Shown: positions 1 to 5,299 of the stretch, piece by piece
How the letters are laid out: each line of letters opens with the position of its first letter
Numbering within the stretch: the stretch's first letter is position 1
NCBI GenBank assembly: GCA_001830475.1
Contig: MIAC01000201.1
Location: forward strand, 6,840-13,701
Origin: Rhodospirillales bacterium RIFCSPLOWO2_12_FULL_67_15
GTDB lineage: Bacteria > Pseudomonadota > Alphaproteobacteria > Rhodospirillales > 2-12-FULL-67-15
DNA length: 6,862 nucleotides
Direction: 5' to 3'
Notes under the pieces: model-generated
The model's database searches: none
Told to the model about the DNA's origin: nothing
The model's input: the letters and a program-made list of their open reading frames with translations, nothing else
Program-made: the position numbers and the translations under genes

Positions 1-1
1 G

Positions 2-658
2 CTGCTCGCTCTCGGCGGGGCCGGCGCGGGCGAACCGGGCTCCGGCTTCGTCGGCCTTCAGGTGCAAGGCATCAATTCCGCCGTGACTTCCGCGCTCGGC
101 CTCAACGACGCGAAAGGGGTTCTGATCCGCGACGTGGCGCCGGGCGGTCCCGCCGATCTCGCCGGGCTTCGCCGGGGAGATTTGCTCATCATGCTCGCGG
201 GCGAGGAGATCGACACCTTCGAGCGCCTCCTTCAGGTCGTCAGCAAGACCGCCCCCGATCAGCAAATTCCGGCGACCGCGTTTCGCAACGGCAAAACGGT
301 CGAGTTGAAGATCAAGGTCGGCAAGTGGCCGCAAGCCTGGAAAGTGGAGCGCGACGCCACCGGCCACCTGCCCGAGGCGGGGCTGACCATGGTCGCGCTC
401 ACGCCCAAGATGCGGGACCGTTTCTCGGTGCGCTGGGGTTCGGTCGGCGTGCTGGTGACGCTGGTCGACGAAAGCAAGGCGCCGGGCATCGGGCTCAAGC
501 GCGGCGAGGTGATCCAGCAGGTCAACCAGGAAGAGGTCTGGCTGCCCGATCACGTCATCAACCGCTACAAGCAGGCCAAGACGGCCAAGCGCGCGTCGCT
601 GCTTTTGCTGGTCGAGGGGCCCGAGGGCTTCCGCTACGTCTCGCTGGCGGTGCGCTGA
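2..658 (+). CDS. Tandem PDZ-domain envelope protein (5' end outside window; HtrA/DegP-like C-terminal half)
   Basis: 218 codons are visible, and the frame is open from the window edge, so the true start lies upstream; the internal GTG at 62 falls at the edge of the first PDZ domain and is unlikely to be the start. Visible residues 16-90 form a PDZ domain (FVGLQVQ peptide-binding strand, then GGPADLAGLRRGDLL). Residues about 107-218 form a second, DegP-PDZ2-like domain (GLTMVALTP, then GLKRGEVIQQVN). The first visible residues, LLALGGAGAG followed by EPGSG, resemble the end of a signal peptide. If that is right, the protein is a protease-less tandem-PDZ periplasmic factor. The alternative is the C-terminal part of a full DegP/Do serine protease, whose trypsin domain would lie off the window. 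PDZ domains bind exposed C-termini of envelope proteins. The gene converges on the diheme cytochrome gene with 3 nt between stop codons and no visible terminator. Confidence 0.85.
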   Translation: MLALGGAGAGEPGSGFVGLQVQGINSAVTSALGLNDAKGVLIRDVAPGGPADLAGLRRGDLLIMLAGEEIDTFERLLQVVSKTAPDQQIPATAFRNGKTVELKIKVGKWPQAWKVERDATGHLPEAGLTMVALTPKMRDRFSVRWGSVGVLVTLVDESKAPGIGLKRGEVIQQVNQEEVWLPDHVINRYKQAKTAKRASLLLLVEGPEGFRYVSLAVR

Positions 659-661
659 CGA

Positions 662-1552
662 TCATTTCGCCGCTTTTTGTATCTTGTTGACGACCGGTTT
701 CAGGGTCCTGAGATAGGCGGCGATCGCCTTGCGGTCCTCGGCCGAAAGCCGGCCGGTGCCGTACCGGATCACCTCGGCCATCAGGCCGCCGGCGACGTCG
801 CCGTCGGGCAGCGTGGCGGTTTCCAAGAAATAGACGAGATCGGACTCCTTCCAATTTCCGATCCCGGTGTCCTTGTCCGGCGTGATGTTGGGCGCGGGCT
901 TGCCTTCGGCGCCGTCGGCGGAGCCCGCCATCCACATCGCCCGCTTGAGGCCGCCGAGCCGGTCGCGCTGGGTGTGGCATTCGCCGCAATGGCCGGCCGC
1001 CTCGACCAGATAGCGGCCCCGGTTCCAGGCCGCGTCGCGTTCGGGATCGGGGACCATCGGCCCTTCGCGGAAATAGATCAGCTTCCAGACTGCGGCACCG
1101 AGACGGAGGTTGAACGGGAAAGATGCCTGGTGGGGCTTGTTCGGCTGCGGAACCGGCGGCAGCGTGAAGATGTAAGCCTTGAGGTCGCGCAGGTCCTGAT
1201 CCGTCAACCCGGTGAAGGCGGGGTAGGGAAAGGCCGGGAAATAGGCCTCGCCCCTGGGCGAGAGACCCTTGCGCATTGCGCGGACGAAGTCGTCGTCGCT
1301 CCAGCGGCCGATGCCGTGCACGGGATCTCGCGTGATGTTCGGCCCGAAGAAAACGCCGAAGGGCGTTTGCAACGGACGCCCGCCCGCGAGCAGCGGCCCC
1401 TTGTTCTTGAGATCGGTGTGACAGGAAGTGCAATTACCGGCGGCGAAGACGATCTCGCCCCGCGCTGGATCGCCTGACTCGGCGCGCGCGGCGGGCGCCG
1501 AAAAACCGAACGCCGCCGCCAGCAAGGCGACGGCGGCGCCCGGAAAGTTCAT
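662..1552 (-). CDS. Diheme c-type cytochrome, periplasmic
   Basis: 296 residues from an ATG at 1552. The frame is open further upstream to 1699, but that extension is antisense-like arginine/proline-rich sequence overlapping the cytochrome c' gene, and the chosen start gives a proper signal peptide (hydrophobic residues 6-18, likely cleavage after ARA at 24). There are two covalent heme sites: CTSCH at 41-45 and CGECH at 189-193. The architecture, including GRPLQTPFGVFFGPNIT and the linker around FPFNLRLGAAVWKLIYF, matches the diheme cytochrome subunits that accept electrons from membrane-associated dehydrogenases (alcohol or sugar-acid dehydrogenase type), or their stand-alone relatives. Met258 is a good sixth ligand for heme 2. 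For heme 1 the usual region reads YFPAFPYP with no Met. The gene begins 13 nt after cytochrome c', with a GAGG only 2 nt from ATG, so it probably relies on read-through or reinitiation from that gene. No dehydrogenase partner is in the window, so the electron donor is unknown. Confidence 0.9.
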   Translation of the reverse strand: MNFPGAAVALLAAAFGFSAPAARAESGDPARGEIVFAAGNCTSCHTDLKNKGPLLAGGRPLQTPFGVFFGPNITRDPVHGIGRWSDDDFVRAMRKGLSPRGEAYFPAFPYPAFTGLTDQDLRDLKAYIFTLPPVPQPNKPHQASFPFNLRLGAAVWKLIYFREGPMVPDPERDAAWNRGRYLVEAAGHCGECHTQRDRLGGLKRAMWMAGSADGAEGKPAPNITPDKDTGIGNWKESDLVYFLETATLPDGDVAGGLMAEVIRYGTGRLSAEDRKAIAAYLRTLKPVVNKIQKAAK

Positions 1553-1565
1553 AGCCTCGCGAAGC

Positions 1566-2024
1566 TCAGCGCTTGACGCGGAAATCGTCGTGGCAGGCCC
1601 CGCAGGCCTTGCCGACCGCGTTGACCTGGGCCATGACCTTCTCGAGGTCGTCGGCCTTGGCGAATTCGGCGAGCTTGGCGGCCTCGGTCTGGAAGGCAAC
1701 CATCTTCATCTTGAAGTCGTCCGGCTTGACCCAGATTTCGGGCTTGGCGTCCGAGTTGGCGAGGTCCTTCGAGGCGGGCGAGAAGACGTCGCCCGCGATC
1801 ACCGAAAGCGCGGCGAGATTGACGGCCTTTTGCGCCATCGCCGGGCCCCATTGGGCTTCGCCCTTGGCGACGCCGGTCAGCGGACCGAACTGAAAGGCGA
1901 CGGCGCGCATCACGCCCTGGCGGTATTTGAGCAGATGCTCGGGCTTGACCTGGGCGTAGGCCACGCCGGCGCCGAACGCAAGCAAAAGACCGGTGGCGAT
2001 CGTGGTCTTCAGCAAACGACTCAT
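1566..2024 (-). CDS. Cytochrome c' (class II c-type cytochrome)
   Basis: 152 residues. A signal peptide (residues 1-24, cleavage AYA|Q) precedes a four-helix-bundle class II cytochrome with the heme site CGACH at 141-145, close to the C-terminus as is diagnostic for this class. The mature N-terminus, QVKPEHLLKYRQGVM, follows the family pattern (KPED..K.RQ), as does the central AKPEIW stretch. Family members are soluble periplasmic proteins, usually high-spin five-coordinate, that bind NO or CO and are linked to nitric oxide protection or electron transfer. The residue at the distal heme face is Met39 (mature Met15), so a low-spin c556-like form cannot be excluded, although some true c' proteins carry Met there. 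The start is well supported by AGGAGA at 2033-2038, 8 nt from the ATG. The diheme cytochrome follows 13 nt downstream, suggesting co-transcription and possibly a shared redox role. Confidence 0.93.
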   Translation of the reverse strand: MSRLLKTTIATGLLLAFGAGVAYAQVKPEHLLKYRQGVMRAVAFQFGPLTGVAKGEAQWGPAMAQKAVNLAALSVIAGDVFSPASKDLANSDAKPEIWVKPDDFKMKMVAFQTEAAKLAEFAKADDLEKVMAQVNAVGKACGACHDDFRVKR

Positions 2025-2052
2025 GGCGTATTTCTCCTGGATTGTTGGCTCG

Positions 2053-2080
2053 ATAACAACGCGATAAATCCGACCATCAA
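2053..2080 (-). promoter_or_regulatory. Candidate sigma70-type promoter for the two cytochrome genes
   Basis: The 74-nt gap between the disulfide-protein stop and the cytochrome c' start is clearly more AT-rich than its surroundings. Read on the minus strand it contains TTGATG (2075-2080), a 16-nt spacer and TGTTAT (2053-2058), about 29 nt before the ATG. Matches to consensus are moderate. No terminator-like hairpin precedes it, so the cytochromes may also be reached by read-through. Confidence 0.35.
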
Positions 2081-2098
2081 TAACTCGAAAAGCTGGAT

Positions 2099-2875
2099 TC
2101 AGGATTTTTTCTTGGCCCGCGCGGCGGCGACGGCTTTCTTCAGGGTCTCTTCGTCGGTCGCGCCGGGAATGAGCATATCGCCGACGACGAAGCTCGGCGT
2201 GCCGCGTATGCGGAGCGCTTCGGCCAGCTCCAGGGTTCGCTCGATCTCCTTCAGGATCGCGGGGTCCTCCATCCGCTTGCGGACGGCCTTGGGGTCGAGT
2301 CCGACCGCGCCGACCTGGGCCATCACGCTTTCTTCGCCGACGGTGCGTGCGGGAAGCACCATGATCCGGTCGTGGAGATCGGGGTATTTGCCGGGGGCGA
2401 GCTTGAAGGCGGCGAGCGCGGCGCGCGCCGCGAACAGGGATTCGGGACCGAGGACGGGAAACTCCTTGTAGACGAACCGGATGTTGCCGTCGCTCTTGAC
2501 CACCTCTCGCACCGTTTCGTGCACGCGCTTGCAGAAGCTGCAGCGATAGTCGAAAAACTCAACCAGCGTCACGTCGCCCTTGACGTTGCCTGCGACCGGC
2601 GAAGCCGGATCGCGCTCGATATCCTCGCGGCGGCCGGCGAGGATCGTCTCGATGCTCTTGGCTTGCTCCGCTTCCTCGCGCGTGCGCAGGTTGTTGATCG
2701 CCTCGACCATGATCTCGGGATTTTGCAGCAGGTACTGACGGATGATTTCCTCCACCTGCTTCTTCTGGGTCGGGGACAGGCCGTGGCTCGAGGCGCCGGC
2801 GGGCGCCCAGGCCTGGGATGCGAGCAGCAGGGCGAGCGCCGGCACGGCGACGGCACGGGCAAGACGGAGGGGCAT
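2099..2875 (-). CDS. DsbA-family thiol-disulfide oxidoreductase/isomerase, ScsC-like
   Basis: 258 residues. A signal peptide (arginines in the first 7 residues, hydrophobic 9-19, likely cleavage after AGA at 28) is followed by a short helical domain, about 33-95, with the pattern IIRQYLLQNPEIMVEAINNL. This resembles the N-terminal oligomerisation region of ScsC-type (COG1651) proteins. The thioredoxin-fold catalytic domain starts near residue 100 (VTLVEFFDY) and carries the redox motif CSFC at 112-115. The cis-proline loop is RGTPSF, with Thr226-Pro227. The protein should form or shuffle disulfide bonds in periplasmic substrates; whether it acts as oxidase or isomerase cannot be read from sequence, though the N-terminal domain favours an isomerase-like oligomer. 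A GAGGA lies 11 nt upstream of the ATG. Neighbours are a BepA-like protease on one side and two c-type cytochromes on the other, whose heme-binding cysteines also depend on periplasmic thiol chemistry. Confidence 0.9.
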   Translation of the reverse strand: MPLRLARAVAVPALALLLASQAWAPAGASSHGLSPTQKKQVEEIIRQYLLQNPEIMVEAINNLRTREEAEQAKSIETILAGRREDIERDPASPVAGNVKGDVTLVEFFDYRCSFCKRVHETVREVVKSDGNIRFVYKEFPVLGPESLFAARAALAAFKLAPGKYPDLHDRIMVLPARTVGEESVMAQVGAVGLDPKAVRKRMEDPAILKEIERTLELAEALRIRGTPSFVVGDMLIPGATDEETLKKAVAAARAKKKS

Positions 2876-2910
2876 GGGGGGATGTGTCCTCGGTGAATTT
2901 AAGCCGCGCC

Positions 2911-2939
2911 ACTATGGGGCAGGGAACATCGCCTGCCAA
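2911..2939 (-). promoter_or_regulatory. Candidate promoter for the disulfide oxidoreductase, with a palindromic spacer
   Basis: On the minus strand TTGGCA (2934-2939, 5/6 to the -35 consensus) is followed by a 17-nt spacer and CATAGT (2911-2916, 4/6 to the -10). A 6-bp inverted repeat, GGCAGG/CCTGCC (2918-2923 and 2932-2937), overlaps the spacer and the -35 box. It sits in the 118-nt gap after the lipoprotein gene. The hairpin has no following T-run, so it is not a standard terminator; it could be an operator or chance. Confidence 0.3.
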
Positions 2940-2993
2940 GCGCCGCTCCGTGCCCGTCCAAGGTCATTCACGGATATGTGACGAGGCGGACTC

Positions 2994-3737
2994 TCAGCGC
3001 GACAGGCGAATGCCGGAAACGAAGGCGGCGGGGGCCTCGAAGGGCGCAGGCGTAACGGCCAGGCCGACGAATACGACGCGGGCGCGGGAAGCATCGTCGC
3101 CCGGCCAAAGCTCGCGGTAGATCCGCTCCAAATCCAACGTTTCCAGCCACCAGGTGTTGGCGTTCTCGCGTCCGCCGCGGGCGATGTAGAGCGGCGCGCG
3201 GGGGCCCTCGGCGCCTTCGGGTTTCAGCACGCTTCCGCGCCGGAGCGCGCTGTCGGCCCAGGCGATGGCGAAGGAGCGGTCGTGGAGGGGCAGCGCCGCG
3301 CCGAGCCAGGCGAGCGCCGAGCGGTCCCGGCCGGCGCTGTCCGGGTGGCCGCCGTGGAACCCGACGATGAGACGGACCGGGTGCAGGCCCTCGCCGTGGT
3401 TCTCCATGTTCCAAGACCAGCTCAGATAGGGAGACATGAGCAGCGCGGCATCGAGCCGCCGGGCGACGATGAATCCGCCGCCGCCGGGGACGAGCCTCAG
3501 CGCCGGGACGCCATCGCGCTCGACCACGCGCGCCTGGCCGGGCCCGGCCCGGCCTTGGCTGACCCAGTCGCCGGGCAGGCCGGCCGCGACCAGATCCGGC
3601 GTCGGGCCGAGGACATCGAGCTTGCCTTCGAAATCGACGCCAGCGCGCGGAGCGGCGCAGGCCGCCAACAACACGAGCAATGCAAATCCCGGCACGTGCC
3701 GGAGGCGAAGAGCCGCTTGGTTCGAGAGTTCGGTCAT
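2994..3737 (-). CDS. DUF3047-like lipoprotein of unknown function
   Basis: 247 residues from the ATG at 3737, which overlaps the stop of the upstream M48 gene as ATGA. This overlap, plus a lipobox (LAAC, lipidated Cys27) directly behind a short hydrophobic stretch, fixes the start in preference to an ATG 45 nt upstream inside the protease gene. The body follows the DUF3047 outline: RVVERDGVPALRL near 70, then LSWSW at 105-109, a paired RLIVGFHGG strand near 122-130, FAIAWADSA, and a C-terminal NTWWLE..DLERIYRELW..VGLAVT block. Compared with DUF3047 proteins as I recall them, the acidic KxGDD and TDTD stretches are replaced by neutral residues, so it is a divergent member. The family has no established function. 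Translational coupling implies that the lipoprotein is made alongside the protease and may serve it at the membrane. That is inference, and the DUF assignment is from pattern memory. Confidence 0.8.
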   Translation of the reverse strand: MTELSNQAALRLRHVPGFALLVLLAACAAPRAGVDFEGKLDVLGPTPDLVAAGLPGDWVSQGRAGPGQARVVERDGVPALRLVPGGGGFIVARRLDAALLMSPYLSWSWNMENHGEGLHPVRLIVGFHGGHPDSAGRDRSALAWLGAALPLHDRSFAIAWADSALRRGSVLKPEGAEGPRAPLYIARGGRENANTWWLETLDLERIYRELWPGDDASRARVVFVGLAVTPAPFEAPAAFVSGIRLSR

Positions 3738-5098
3738 TTTTTCAACCGGGCGGCTTCCAGGATGTCCTGGGCCTTGAGCCAACCCGGCGAGCCGCGCGGC
3801 AGAAGCTGCTCGGCGCGTCCGGCGTGGTAGCGGGCCTCCTCCTTGCGGTTGAGCAGCATCGCCTCCTCGGCGAGCGCGAGCGAACTTTCCGCCATGTCGC
3901 CGCGCCGGCCGTGGGCGATGGCGAGCTGGCGCCAGTAGAACGGCTGCGCGCGGTCCTCGCGGAGCGCGGCGTTGAGATGCGCGATCGCCGGCTCCAACAG
4001 CGCGGGGTCTTGGGTTTCGATCTGCACCCGGGCGAGATCGCCCTTGAGCAGCCCGGAATCGGGCAAAAGCCGCACCGCCTTTTCGTACGGGCCGACCGCG
4101 TCCGCGACGCGGCCGTTTTCGAACAGCATCTGGCCCCTGAGCTCGTAGAAATAAGGATCGTCGGGGTGCTCGCGGATCAAGACGTCGATCAGTTCGAGCG
4201 CCTTGTCCAATTGCGGCACGCGGTAATAGGCGACAGCGCGGGCGTAGCGGGCGACCAGGCTCTGGTCCCGCTCCGGATACTGACGGAGCGTGTGGCCGAG
4301 CGGATTGAGGAAGGCGAACAGCTTGGCCTTCATGCGCTTGTGCACGAGCTCGAATGCCGCCGCCGGCGGCACCGCGGAATGGGGCGAGGCGGCGACGTGT
4401 TGACGCAGAACCTCGACGCGCTCGCGGCTCAAGGGGTGGGTGCGCAGATAAGGATCCTGGCGGTCGGCGGAACGCGGGTCCTGCTTCTCCAGGAATTGTA
4501 TGAATTCAAGCAGGCCTTGCGCCGACTGCCGGGTCTGATCCAGGAATTGGAGCGCCGCGGCGTCGGCCGCCGATTCCTGCGTTCGCGTGAAGGCGAGGAA
4601 GCCGCGCAGCGCCGTGCCCGCGCCGCCCATCATCACCGCCGCCCCGGCGTCGCCGCGCCCGGTGCCGATCGCCGCCGCGCCGCCGATGATCATGGCGAGA
4701 ATCTGCTGGGCGGACGCGCGGCGCAACTCGTCCTCCATCTTGGACAGATGGCCGCCCGAGATGTGGCCGACTTCGTGAGCGATCACGCCGATCAGTTGGC
4801 CGGAATGCTGGCTTTGCAGGATCAATCCGGTGTTGATGAACAGCCGCTGGCCGCCGGCGACGAAGGCGTTGAGCGAGCGGTCGTTGACGAGGTGGATGCG
4901 GACGTCGTCCGGGTTGAGCCCGGCGGCTTGGAAGAGTGGCGTCGCGTAGGCGCGGATGATATTTTCGGTCTCGGCGTCCCGGATCAGGGATATCTTGCCC
5001 GACTGCGCCGCCGCGGGCGCGAACGGCGCGACCGCGCCCAAGAGCGCGAGGGCCACGGCAACCGCGGCGGAGATCGGGGCGGGAATGTGTATTAACAA
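3734..5098 (-). CDS. M48-family zinc metalloprotease with C-terminal TPR repeats (BepA/YfgC-like)
   Basis: 454 residues, close to the roughly 490 of E. coli BepA. A signal peptide ends near APAAA|Q (31/32). The zinc site is HEVGH at 108-112, with the third ligand Glu175 in ESAAD. His221 in THPLSRER corresponds to the BepA histidine that plugs the active site and makes the enzyme self-inhibited. A Gly/Ala/Met-rich segment at 137-170 lies between the metal-ligand motifs. From about 283 to the end the protein is TPR-like helical repeats (ARYARAVAYY, YELRGQMLFENGRVADAVGPYEKAV), as in BepA, where they dock to the Bam complex. The expected role is periplasmic quality control of outer-membrane proteins: degrading stalled ones and promoting assembly. 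The start is an unusual TTG; no ATG/GTG/TTG lies upstream before the in-frame stop, and the next candidate (GTG, codon 15) would cut the signal peptide. No clear Shine-Dalgarno is seen. Confidence 0.93.
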   Translation of the reverse strand: MLIHIPAPISAAVAVALALLGAVAPFAPAAAQSGKISLIRDAETENIIRAYATPLFQAAGLNPDDVRIHLVNDRSLNAFVAGGQRLFINTGLILQSQHSGQLIGVIAHEVGHISGGHLSKMEDELRRASAQQILAMIIGGAAAIGTGRGDAGAAVMMGGAGTALRGFLAFTRTQESAADAAALQFLDQTRQSAQGLLEFIQFLEKQDPRSADRQDPYLRTHPLSRERVEVLRQHVAASPHSAVPPAAAFELVHKRMKAKLFAFLNPLGHTLRQYPERDQSLVARYARAVAYYRVPQLDKALELIDVLIREHPDDPYFYELRGQMLFENGRVADAVGPYEKAVRLLPDSGLLKGDLARVQIETQDPALLEPAIAHLNAALREDRAQPFYWRQLAIAHGRRGDMAESSLALAEEAMLLNRKEEARYHAGRAEQLLPRGSPGWLKAQDILEAARLKK

Positions 5099-5127
5099 GG
5101 GTTTACGACCGTTGTCTGGGTTCGGAA

Positions 5128-5156
5128 AAGGTAGTGAGCGAAACCCCCGGCGTCAA
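5128..5156 (-). promoter_or_regulatory. Candidate promoter for the M48 protease operon
   Basis: Minus-strand TTGACG (5151-5156, 5/6 to consensus) is followed by a 17-nt spacer and TACCTT (5128-5133, weak -10). A start of transcription near 5121 would leave a leader of about 22 nt before the TTG start codon, consistent with the short, SD-poor leader seen. Confidence 0.4.
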
Positions 5157-5170
5157 TTGATGGCGGCGGG

Positions 5171-5194
5171 GCGCGGCGGCGAATCCCGCCGCGC
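5171..5194 (+). repeat. Perfect 9-bp hairpin (GCGCGGCGG / CCGCCGCGC)
   Basis: Arms 5171-5179 and 5186-5194 are exact reverse complements around the 6-nt loop CGAATC. It is the first of three hairpins in the leader of the GGT-like gene, and its right arm lies inside the first copy of the 31-nt direct repeat. No T-run follows, so a terminator role is unlikely. Confidence 0.75.
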
Positions 5195-5211
5195 ATATCC
5201 ATGTTGCGCCC
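5181..5211 (+). repeat. 31-nt direct repeat, copy 1
   Basis: This copy matches 5269-5299 at 29 of 31 positions, offset 88 bp; the differences are T/A at 5196 and C/T at 5199. It contains an ATG at 5201 followed by TTG CGC CC, the same initial codons as the lipoprotein gene, so a copy of the translation-start region lies upstream of the real one. Confidence 0.85.
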
Positions 5212-5254
5212 TGATCCCCGCCTCCGCGGGGACGGCGCGGCGTCCCGCCGATAG
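5201..5254 (+). other. Possible 17-codon upstream reading frame in the leader
   Basis: ATG at 5201 opens MLRPDPRLRGDGAASRR and stops at TAG 5252-5254, 34 nt before the main ATG and in another frame. It exists because repeat copy 1 carries the start codon. The SD is poor and the frame runs through two hairpins. It may be an inert by-product of the duplication rather than a translated leader. Confidence 0.2.
5215..5232 (+). repeat. 7-bp hairpin TCCCCGC / GCGGGGA, REP-like palindrome
   Basis: Arms 5215-5221 and 5226-5232 enclose the tetraloop CTCC. The CCCCGC..GCGGGG core resembles the dispersed intergenic palindromes common in high-GC proteobacterial genomes. Whether this one is dispersed in the host genome cannot be seen from a single window. 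Confidence 0.6.
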
Positions 5255-5259
5255 GCGGG
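5244..5259 (+). repeat. 6-bp hairpin CCCGCC-GATA-GGCGGG
   Basis: Arms 5244-5249 and 5254-5259 enclose a 4-nt GATA loop. Flanking it, GCGCGGCG (5235-5242) can also pair with CGCCGCGC (5275-5282) in repeat copy 2, giving a larger nested structure just upstream of the main ATG. Confidence 0.6.
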
Positions 5260-5268
5260 CCAACGAAG

Positions 5269-5299
5269 GAATCCCGCCGCGCAAATTCATGTTGCGCCC
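5269..5299 (+). repeat. 31-nt direct repeat, copy 2 (contains the GGT-like gene's start)
   Basis: This is the partner of 5181-5211. Its ATG at 5289-5291 is the start codon chosen for the lipoprotein. The best SD-like string nearby, GAAGGA (5265-5270), overlaps the repeat's left end and is 18 nt from the ATG, unusually far. Confidence 0.85.

Noticed and set aside
656..664. Bidirectional terminator between the convergent PDZ and cytochrome genes
   Set aside because: Only 3 nt separate the stops, and no hairpin with a T-run is visible on either side.
1553..1699. Upstream extension of the diheme cytochrome to 1699
   Set aside because: It overlaps cytochrome c' in another frame, is Arg/Pro/Ser-rich, and would bury the signal peptide.
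2042..2059. TTGTT-N8-AACAA inverted repeat as a possible FNR/CRP-type operator
   Set aside because: The arms are 5 bp and the 8-bp spacing does not match the FNR (TTGAT-N4-ATCAA) or CRP layouts; probably chance in an AT-rich gap.
3680..5095. A 471-codon open frame on the plus strand opposite the M48 gene
   Set aside because: It has no recognisable motif, is rich in Arg/Gly/Glu as expected of antisense frames in high-GC DNA, and lies exactly over a well-supported zinc protease gene.
4956..5288. N-terminal extension of the GGT-like gene to an earlier start
   Set aside because: The extension is antisense to the protease gene and crosses the hairpin region; only the start at 5289 yields a lipoprotein signal. 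A start at 5160 was considered and dismissed for the same reason.
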